From the NCBI GenBank assembly GCA_963769605.1, contig CAVYML010000009.1:1624313-1688312 (forward strand): a stretch of 64,000 nt of DNA. Direction: 5' to 3'. This document shows positions 54,000 through 61,720 of this stretch, in pieces. The translations under genes were made by a program, and so were the position numbers. Source of the stretch: Fen-1254 sp963769605. Lineage in GTDB: Bacteria > Bacteroidota > Ignavibacteria > UBA10030. Within the stretch, counting starts at the first letter, position 1. The number at the start of each line of letters is the position of its first letter. The notes below the pieces were generated by a model that made no database searches, was not told where the DNA came from, and saw only the letters and a program-made list of their open reading frames with translations.

Positions 54000-54542
54000 A
54001 TGACAAAATATTTTGTGTATCTGTTTGCAATAATACTTTTGCTTACAGGATCGGATTGCAAAAAAAATCCGGTTGAACCTCCGTCGCCCAACCCACCGGA
54101 TACTACGAGCCATGCATTCACGTTTCAGCAATTGTCATGGGGTAATGGCGGTGGTGCTTCGTTCTTAAATGATGTAGCTATTCTTAGCGATTCAAATATA
54201 TGGTGTGCTGCAGGAATACTACTTATTGAGTATGATACGCTTGGCCAACAAATTTATACTCCTTACGGTGCTGCACATTGGGATGGAACAAACTGGAATT
54301 TAGTAAAACTGCCAACAAGTATTGGACTTAACTATACTCAGTATTTGACCCCAACAGGAATAATTGCATTTAGTTCAACAGATTTATGGTTAGCAAATGG
54401 AGGAGGAGTGCAGAGATTCGATGGCAAAGTCATTACCTGACTTTCAGCTTGATGTATACACTAGAAAAGGTCTAAAAAGAGCAAAATGCAAAAATCACCT
54501 CTAAAATCAGGCATATTATCGTTCTTTATCAGTAAATAATAC

Positions 54543-54580
54543 TTGACATTGATATTTGGATAGTGTATATTATATACACT
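54543..54580 (+). promoter_or_regulatory. Promoter with overlapping palindrome at the transposase start
   Basis: TTGACA (54543-54548), a 17-bp spacer and TATATT (54566-54571). A palindrome AGTGTATA-tta-TATACACT (54562-54580) covers the -10 box and abuts the ATG at 54581, leaving room only for a leaderless transcript. Confidence 0.6.
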
Positions 54581-56078
54581 ATGAGTTTCATAAGAAAAAT
54601 AAAGCACGGTGGCAAAACATATCTTGCTGAAGTCGAAAACCAATGGATCGATGGACATTGCGTCCAAAAGCACATTCGTTACATTGGTAAAGAGATCGAT
54701 GAAAAAGTAATTTTAGCGTCATCAATTTCTAATTTTGAAGTTACAGAAATCAAGCTCTATGGACCGCTTCTTGTTCTGGATTCACTTGCGAAAGGCATCG
54801 ATTTAGAGTCGATGCTTGGAGAATATGGGAAAGAAATCTTGTCGATGGTGTATGCGCATTGCCTGGATTTTAAGAGTGTCAATAAAATGACGCAATGGTA
54901 TGAACGTACAGACTTACCATTAATCCTTTCTCATGATGCACTCACGAAAGATCGGCTCTATTCGGCAATGGACTCAATCGACGATCTTCAGGCTCATGAT
55001 ATTCAACGGACAATCTTTGAAAAAGTTCTTAAGCATTATCATTTACCAGTGACAGGTATTGTCTATGATGTTACCAACACATACTTGTATGGAAACAAAT
55101 GTCCACTCGGTAAACTCGGCCATTCCAAGGACGGACAACCCGGGCATCCTCTCATCCAAGTTGGATTAGCCGTTACCAGAAAAGAAAGCATCCCGATCTG
55201 TCACAAGGTCTTGGATGGCAATATTCACGATACACGGATGTTTCAGGATTTCGTTACTGATTTTCGTCGATATAACATCAATGGCGGCATATTCGTATAT
55301 GATCGAGGTATTTCATCTGCCCGTAACCTCAAGGATATTAAGGCACTTAGCTGGGATACGCTGTGCGGATTACCGATTAGAGGCACACTTGCGGCAACAG
55401 TTCGCGCTCTAAGAGAGAAGAAGAATTTCGTCAACATAGGAAATCGTGTCCAGTTGAAAAAAAGTAATTTTTATGTTTGCTGCATTCCCTATACAATTGA
55501 TGATATCCACGGGATATTGGCAGTCTGTTTTAATAATGCTCAAAAACAAGAACTCCAAGAGTCGCGGTATGATGAGATACAAAACGCAAAAGAGCTATTG
55601 CGTCAAAAGAAAACCATCAAACCGGGATTAGAAAAATATTTTGATAACAAGGGAGAAATACTCACCGATGTCGTTGCTCAAGCCGAAGAGTTCGAACGGA
55701 TTTTCGTGTCTTTTTGCAACAAGAGAATTGACAAAAGAAGATTTTATCAAAATATATTTTGACAAGAATGTCATTGAGCGATCATTTAAAACGCTTAAAG
55801 GTATTGTGAACTTACAGCCGATTCGTCATTGGTTGTACAACAGGGTGACGGCGCATGTGTTTATTTGTTATCTTTCATATTTACTATTATCATTATTAGA
55901 GTTCCATCTCCGCAAGATTCCTATGTCGGCCGAAGAAGCACTTGAAGAGTTATCGTCGATGTATAAGGTGTATTTACGTGACGCAAAAAAGAATTTTCAA
56001 TTATCTCGTATTGTAGCGTTAACGAAGAAGCAGGAACTAATTTTGAAACGTGTAAATAAAAAACTTTTGAAATTATAG
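54581..56078 (+). pseudogene. IS1634-family transposase, frameshifted
   Basis: About 499 residues across two frames. ATG 54581 (MSFIRKIKHGGKTYLAEVEN) is preferred over an upstream GTG. The DDE residues are Asp in GIVYDVTNTYLYG, Asp in GIFVYDRGISS and Glu in KNVIERSFKTLKG. The first frame ends at 55762. The second continues the family sequence (FATRELTKEDFIKIYF) from about 55715. The switch lies at a CTTTTTG run. It could be an inactivating indel, a base-call error or a programmed slip. Confidence 0.75.
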
Positions 56079-57689
56079 TGTATATTTTGACCTGAAAGTC
56101 AGGTCATTACTCAAGTATATTGGATAGCAAATTTCCCAGGCAACACTGGTATATTAAATGCAGGACAATCCGTTGAAAAATTATGGGGCACATCGGATAA
56201 TAATTTATATGCAGTAGGAAGGAATGGTGGTATCGCACACTTCGACGGAACAAACTGGCAGAAGCTATCGAGTCCAATACAGTTAGATATTACAGATGTT
56301 TATGGGGCGACAGATCCGAAAACTGGTGGACTGGAAGTATTAGCTGTTGCGACTCAAAACGATTCATTGCCCTTGCAAACACAATTGATGCGAATTCAGG
56401 GAACGACGGTTTCTCTTGTTGCTACGTTTCCTAAAGTGTATTTTAGTGTCTGGTTCGTCCCGGGAGAAAAGTATTATTTGGCCGGTGATGGAATCATATC
56501 GACTAATTCATTGTCGAACTCTGTCTGGAATAACAATACAACTGGTGCGTATACATTTGAAGCTGGATGTATTCGAGGAGCAAATCTTAGCGATATATTC
56601 GTTTCAGGGTGGGGTTCAAATGTTATTCCTGATGTTGCTCATTATAATGGTTCAACGTGGTTTGACTATATCAATCAAATGCCCGGTGGTTATGGAACAT
56701 ATCCTAGGAACTCAGTCGAGAACCCCCTTTTTTTTCAGAGCTTAAAAAGCAGGAGGGATCAAATAACTGTCTGAAAATTTAACTGCCTATAAATGATCCT
56801 CTGAAGATTTATAGTGAGCCAAAGAGCAAAAATGAGCAACGCTGCAATAAAGAATAGAGAGAATGACGCCACTGACGCAAACAGCGTCAAATTGGCCACA
56901 GCAGCCGCCATCGCAAGCTGAAAGAGAACTTTCTTCATCCCAAAATAGCGTGCGTTGCGTATGCCAAGGCGTACCAATCGTGCAAAGCGATGTTCAACGA
57001 CTACTCGCTTGCGATACATCTGATGATATTCTTCCGTTCTTTGAAATAGCTTTTTCTCTCGTATAAGCGCTTCATACTCATGCACCAACACACTTCGGCA
57101 TGGAGTCTTCTCCTTGAGACATTGACTCCTGAATGAACAACGGCAACATTGCCTGACAGAGAACTTGAAACTTTTGTTTTTAAAGGTTGTTCCGCGTTGT
57201 GTCGTTACTTCTTGCACATTCCAACACGTAGTCGTCTCCCCGGCCGGACATGTGACTGATTCGCCTTCAAGGTCAATCTTAAAATCCTCTTTCGTGAATC
57301 GTCCTGTTTGCGGAGCACGTCCTACCGGAGCGATAAGATTATACTTGTGTGCATCAGCATCCAAGCGTGCTTCTACTGTTCCATAAGCGCCGTCTCCAAG
57401 AACATTTTCGATTTCGGCATCAAGATTCTTCGCCGCTTCTTTAATCACCGCCGGAGCATCCACACTATCATGTGCATTGCCCGGAACAACATCAACTTCG
57501 GCAATCACTTGAGTCTCTGTGTCAACGGCTATCGCCGCCTTGTATCCATCGAAACGTTGGCTGGCACTCTTGCGCCCATGGCGCATCTCGGGGTCATGAA
57601 CAGAGATAATTCTATCTTTGGCGACACCATCGATAATCTCTGCCTCCTCCGGCGTTTTTTCGCGAATATCCTGTGCTAAGAGCTTACTC

Positions 57690-57813
57690 AATAATTCTGT
57701 CGCCCAGAGAAGATCATGAGCCTCGTCGCTCTCTTTGTCCAATGATGAAAGTGTCTCTGAAGCCATAGACAGCACTCTTCGACAATCAGCAACGATACAA
57801 TTCAAAACGATCT
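57690..57813. repeat. 124-bp direct repeat, left copy
   Basis: Identical, base for base, to 59462-59585 and adjoining the left end of the nested IS1634-like element. It is internal transposase coding sequence of the IS1182-like element, so it is a target duplication rather than part of the inserted IS. Confidence 0.9.
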
Positions 57814-59461
57814 CCTGACTTGTCCAAATTAGTATGACAAGCGTGTGAGGGGAAATAATACGGCCAAATCAAAGCAACAGAGCCATTTTTATCAAGAGTT
57901 GTTTGACATCATCGATGAGTATAGAGCGTAGAGTAAATTCTTCGCCTGTGAGGGTATTAACCATTATAGCATCTGTAACGCCTTTCAATAATTTTACAAT
58001 AGACTTGGTCGATCTTCCCGTTTTTAACTCCATATATTTACAAATTGCTAATGCCATGAAGCAAATGAGAATATGAGCTTTAATAGTCTTTTGTTTAAAG
58101 TGGTAGATGGGACGCATTTGCAAATCACTTTTTGCAATGCGAAATGCCTGCTCTACATGCCAGAGATTATGATAATGCTCAATGACAATGTTATCACTGA
58201 CTTCCGACTTCGGCAGATTTGTGTAATAGCCTTTGATGCCAAGTAGTAGTTTGGTCTTCTCTATTAATGCAGTATGAAGTGTATATGTTTGATCTTTGGA
58301 GGTAATGAATTTTACTTTTTTGATGCTACCTGGATTATCGAGAAGCTCCTGAGCTTTAATAATTTGTTTTTCCAGCTCTCGTTTATCTTTTGCAAATCGT
58401 TTTGCAGAAAATTCACAGATCAAATCACCAAGCTCCGTTGCCATACGCATTGTTGCGCCATCGCGTTGATAAAGTTGAGCGCTGATCTCCGCAATACGCT
58501 TGAGTGGCAAATTTGCTATTCTGGCTCCGACAATGTACTGAAGATGAGCAGAGGCAAGTGCGGTAATATTTTTATCACTTATCATAGCAGCGTCAGCAAC
58601 CACAGTGAAATTTTCAACCTTGTGTTTGTGCTTAAATTCCACAATAACAGGAATTAACGTGTGTCCTTCAAATTTATTGCCTTCAAATATTTGATACCCT
58701 ACTGGAAAACCATCAATAGTCACTAAAAGTCCAAGGACTATTTGCGGTTGATTGAATTTGTTATCTTTGGAGAATCCGCATTGGCGTAAATCATCTGATT
58801 CAAAACTCTCAAAGTATAAAGTAGTTACATCATAAAAGATGAGGGAAAAGGTAAAAGCAAATTCTTTTTCAGCAACCGCCAGTACTTTAGATTCTACTGT
58901 ATCTTTCACACCCAGAAACCTTGGAATTTGCCGATAGAGTTCCTGACGTTTATGTTCTATTCCCATGAACTCTTTGAGAAATTCTATTGACTGTGTCTTT
59001 GAACCTGGCTCAATAATGCGTGCAATAACTAAATCTACCAAGAGCTTGTTTCGCAACCGATGAAATTTAAATAGTTTGCACAGTTGATAAAGACTTTCGT
59101 AGATCAAACCATAGCGAAATCCAACATACTGACATTGCTTGAGTTGTAGTGTAGGTGAAACTGATTCGTTGGAGAATAATGATTGTTGTTTGGTCGTCTT
59201 CTCAATCCAGAGAGTAGCTGTTTCTTTTAAGGCTTTTAAATCTTTCTTATCATGTGTACTACCCAGATGTTTGATGATGATCATCTTCCGGTTTTGATAC
59301 CGAATAATTTGCACTGCTGTGCCGCCGGAACCAGTTTTTGTCGTACGGATATGAAACATGTTCTAACGAAGTCCTTAGTATGACACCATATGTTAAATTT
59401 ACGCGTTTCAAACTAATTTCGCATGTTTTTATCTTAACTATCCGTCTGTGTACAAGTCGGG
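57814..59461 (-). mobile_element. IS1634-like insertion sequence, element b
   Basis: 1,648 bases with ends CCTGACTTGTCCA and, reversed from the right, CCCGACTTGTACA. It is nested in the IS1182-like transposase gene and flanked by the 124-bp direct repeats. Its transposase is intact. Only the terminal CCTGACTT resembles element a, and the transposases clearly differ. Confidence 0.9.
57869..59359 (-). CDS. IS1634-family transposase
   Basis: 496 residues, apparently intact. DDE residues are Asp in LIFYDVTTLYFESFE, Asp in VVADAAMISDKN and Glu in WHVEQAFRIAKSDLQMRP. The N-terminus MFHIRTTKTGSGG and the RIIEPGSKTQSIEFL stretch are typical. It is the likely enzyme behind the 124-bp duplication around it. 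Confidence 0.9.
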   Translation of the reverse strand: MFHIRTTKTGSGGTAVQIIRYQNRKMIIIKHLGSTHDKKDLKALKETATLWIEKTTKQQSLFSNESVSPTLQLKQCQYVGFRYGLIYESLYQLCKLFKFHRLRNKLLVDLVIARIIEPGSKTQSIEFLKEFMGIEHKRQELYRQIPRFLGVKDTVESKVLAVAEKEFAFTFSLIFYDVTTLYFESFESDDLRQCGFSKDNKFNQPQIVLGLLVTIDGFPVGYQIFEGNKFEGHTLIPVIVEFKHKHKVENFTVVADAAMISDKNITALASAHLQYIVGARIANLPLKRIAEISAQLYQRDGATMRMATELGDLICEFSAKRFAKDKRELEKQIIKAQELLDNPGSIKKVKFITSKDQTYTLHTALIEKTKLLLGIKGYYTNLPKSEVSDNIVIEHYHNLWHVEQAFRIAKSDLQMRPIYHFKQKTIKAHILICFMALAICKYMELKTGRSTKSIVKLLKGVTDAIMVNTLTGEEFTLRSILIDDVKQLLIKMALLL

Positions 59462-59585
59462 AATAATTCTGTCGCCCAGAGAAGATCATGAGCCTCGTCG
59501 CTCTCTTTGTCCAATGATGAAAGTGTCTCTGAAGCCATAGACAGCACTCTTCGACAATCAGCAACGATACAATTCAAAACGATCT
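59462..59585. repeat. 124-bp direct repeat, right copy
   Basis: Second copy of the target duplication described at 57690-57813. The flanking bases differ immediately outside both copies (c versus g on the left, c versus g on the right), which sets the repeat length. Confidence 0.9.
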
Positions 59586-60424
59586 GTCGTTGGTTGTCGT
59601 TATCCCAATCAATCGTCCAGGTACCTTTAAAGCTCGACGCACTGTAGCGGGAAAAATCATTGGCTTGAGAATAGTCTTCAATCGGTTGTTCTGCAATCTG
59701 CGCAAGAACTTTCAGCGTTTGTCGAAGTCCTTCCGCCAACATGTTAAAGGTGTCTTCAACCGCGCCGCGCCCAAATATCGGTGTCGTGTCAATTGCGAAG
59801 GTTTTTTTATTCTTTCTTGTATAACCTTTTTGAGCAAGTAAGTTCAAGGCCTTGGTGAATATCATTTTCCCTTTATTATGGATGATCAATTGATTACGAA
59901 ACAGGCACAACGTACTCTTCGCAAACGGCTGTTCTTCATCACCAACACCAAGCGCTGCCTGCCAGCGTTGATCGAATTTTGCGCGGTCGGCTGCTTCTTG
60001 ATCCGATACACGGTCATACGATTGGAGAAGCAAGGCGCTTGCCAATAAACTTGGGGGAACGCTTTCACGGCCATTATCCGGGCAATATAAGAACGAAAAG
60101 TCTTCATCGTTAAAGATTTCATGCCGGTGATCGCTTAAAAATACGTAAAAGCTTTCTTTGCCTATCTTCTGGCGAAGACGATTCTCCGGCAGGAATAAAT
60201 TGCTTTGTGGGTTTTGTTTGCCTAACATAGGATGATTTTTTCTTAGTGAGAGACGATAAATCTATTTTCTATACAAATATAATACATGACCGTCCGTTCA
60301 CCAAAATATTCTTTAATAAAAATCACTTTTCGACCAAGTCTCTAGGGTAGCTATTAGCGGTAATACAATGATCACAGTAGGACAGGTTGCTCCAAATGCT
60401 GTTTTGTTAGTCGGAAAGCGGTGA

Positions 60425-60558
60425 CTCTCCTCAAATAATATATGCATCGATGAGCATCATATTCTTTATCGATTTGATAACATGCGTCAATTTGATGAGA
60501 TTTTTATGCATTCTAATAAGAAGGTATGCCCAAGCGAAAAGAATACGGCCTAATCGAG
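60425..60558. other. Intergenic region
   Basis: No credible gene. The open plus-strand frame at 60450-60701 runs through the promoter described next, so I reject it. Confidence 0.35.
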
Positions 60559-60652
60559 TTTTTACGACAAGCGTACGGTGTTTTTACGACACGTTTTTGG
60601 TGAAAATAGCTACAAACAGGGGCTTGACATCACGTTATTATTATTGTATCAT
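60559..60652 (+). promoter_or_regulatory. Promoter with two tandem upstream direct repeats (copy B)
   Basis: TTTTTACGACAAG (60559-60571) and TTTTTACGACACG (60581-60593), 22 bp apart, lie upstream of -35 TTGACA (60624-60629) and -10 TATCAT (60647-60652), which have a 17-bp spacer. The gap from the second repeat to the -35 is 30 bases. It drives the gene at 60803 with a leader of about 140 bases. Confidence 0.65.
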
Positions 60653-60802
60653 TTCCGCATTACTTTACTCAAGTAAATCCACCGCTCTTAATATCATTTA
60701 ATCCAATTTCTATGGAGTGAGGATGTAGACCAAATTTCAAGCAATTCAATTAGAAAGATGTCACGATTAGAATAAATAATAATTAAAATATAAGGAGGTT
60801 CT

Positions 60803-61720
60803 ATGATAAATAAATATTCTCAACTACAATCGATCTTTAAACTCTTTTCGATTGAGAACTATATCAAGTTTAACTCAATACTTTTTTGTTTGTTAATGAC
60901 TGGATTTGGATATTCAGCGGTGTTTGCACAGCAAAATCAAGACACCATATCTGCGGTTGGCTCATATACACACTTTTTAGATTCTCATATATATTCGAAG
61001 GAAGGTGTGCATTTGGTGCCGAATCAAGTCGCCAATAATGTCAAATATTTGCAAAATAATGAATTGAAACATGCGGCAAAACTTATGTTTGAGGCTTACG
61101 ATGCGGATCCGATTCGCATAGGTATATATTTCACTCAAAGATTTTTAAGCATTGACAGTGAAAAAACAATTATAAGAAAAACACATCCTGCATTTATGGA
61201 AATGAAAATTCAGGAAAGGATAAAAACAGATATTTCGAGTGGGGTTTATGCTTTGGTTAAGATTCCATATCTCCTTCGTATAAAGGTCACAAATGTCAAA
61301 ATGGTAATGGGGACGGAAGAATTATCGGAAAGTGAAAAACTTCTTCGTGCCCCCTTTCGTTCAAAGATGACTATTGTTAGTGGCGTAGTGCAATCAGTAT
61401 ACAAGGGCAGTGGGAGGAATAAAGTCGGAAATAACATAGAATTTCAATTTTATAACTCTTGGATAAACCATAATTTTAAGTTTGTTGTTGGAAACGATTA
61501 CCTTGTCCCTCTTGAACCTCGCGAAGCATTACAATCCATGAATGAAGCGAACTATAAAAATATATTTCTAATGTATCTTGACCGGTCTGAAGGATATTAT
61601 CCGATCGTCGACAAGAAAATAGCAGATTTGTATAATTTATTTGGCTTCGGACAAACATTAAATTATGAAGATTTTGAAAGACATCTAAAGGCAAGTATTC
61701 AGGAGATAAAATCATGGTAA
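60803..61720 (+). CDS. Secreted protein of unknown function
   Basis: 305 residues. A long basic N-region precedes a signal peptide hydrophobic core (NSILFCLLMTGFGYSAVFAQ) with probable cleavage after AQ. The mature part is about 255 residues, alpha/beta in pattern, with KIPYLLRIKVTNVKMVMG, MTIVSGVVQSVYKG and FKFVVGNDYLVPLEPREAL. I do not recognise a family. A very good AAGGAGG ribosome binding site is present. Its last seven bases overlap the start of the metalloprotease gene, so the two are translationally coupled and may act together, for example as inhibitor, propeptide or anchor. The last idea is speculation. Confidence 0.8.
   Translation: MINKYSQLQSIFKLFSIENYIKFNSILFCLLMTGFGYSAVFAQQNQDTISAVGSYTHFLDSHIYSKEGVHLVPNQVANNVKYLQNNELKHAAKLMFEAYDADPIRIGIYFTQRFLSIDSEKTIIRKTHPAFMEMKIQERIKTDISSGVYALVKIPYLLRIKVTNVKMVMGTEELSESEKLLRAPFRSKMTIVSGVVQSVYKGSGRNKVGNNIEFQFYNSWINHNFKFVVGNDYLVPLEPREALQSMNEANYKNIFLMYLDRSEGYYPIVDKKIADLYNLFGFGQTLNYEDFERHLKASIQEIKSW

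Larger units (their letters stand above)
54436..56103 (+). mobile_element. IS1634-like insertion sequence, element a
   Basis: 1,668 bases ending in CCTGACTTTCAG inverted repeats, flanked by the 6-bp duplication TCATTA (54430-54435 and 56104-56109). It carries a DDE transposase on the plus strand and interrupts the lipoprotein gene. Confidence 0.88.
56759..60228 (-). pseudogene. IS1182-like transposase split by an IS1634-like element
   Basis: The N-terminal piece (60228 to about 59462) has the DUF772-type domain: SLLASALLLQSYDRVSDQEA, KTFAIDTTPIFGRG. The C-terminal piece (57805-56759) has the DDE part: FDGYKAAIAVDTET, VLGDGAYGTVEA, the Cys-rich CCRCSFRSQC and RKRVVVEHRFARLVRLG. Both contain the same 124 bp. 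Taking one copy and dropping the inserted IS restores one 566-codon frame. The gene cannot make intact transposase in its present state. Confidence 0.88.
56708..60341 (-). mobile_element. IS1182-like insertion sequence (interrupted)
   Basis: Flanked by CTAG on both sides (56704-56707 and 60342-60345). The terminal repeats are GAACTCAGTCGA and, reversed from the right, AGACTTGGTCGA. Without the nested IS and its extra 124-bp copy it would be 1,862 bases, a normal length for the family. It interrupts the lipoprotein gene. Confidence 0.85.
54000..60424 (+). pseudogene. Secreted lipoprotein gene split by two insertion sequences
   Basis: Three exon-like pieces (54000-54435, 56110-56707, 60346-60424) join into one 371-codon frame when the IS elements and one copy of each target duplication are removed. 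The N-terminus has a lipoprotein signal (FAIILLLTGSDCKKNP, lipidation Cys probably the one before KK). A Pro-rich spacer follows, then beta-propeller-like repeats with W-D-G-T-N-W and F-D-G-T-N-W strings (AAHWDGTNWNLVKLP; HFDGTNWQKLSSP). The C-terminus reads ITVGQVAPNAVLLVGKR. Because every junction is exact and no stops have accumulated, the insertions look recent. The function is unknown; the domain pattern suggests a cell-surface protein. Confidence 0.85.

Noticed and set aside
60450..60701. 83-residue ORF
   Set aside because: It covers the promoter and direct repeats of the downstream gene and has no family or ribosome binding site.
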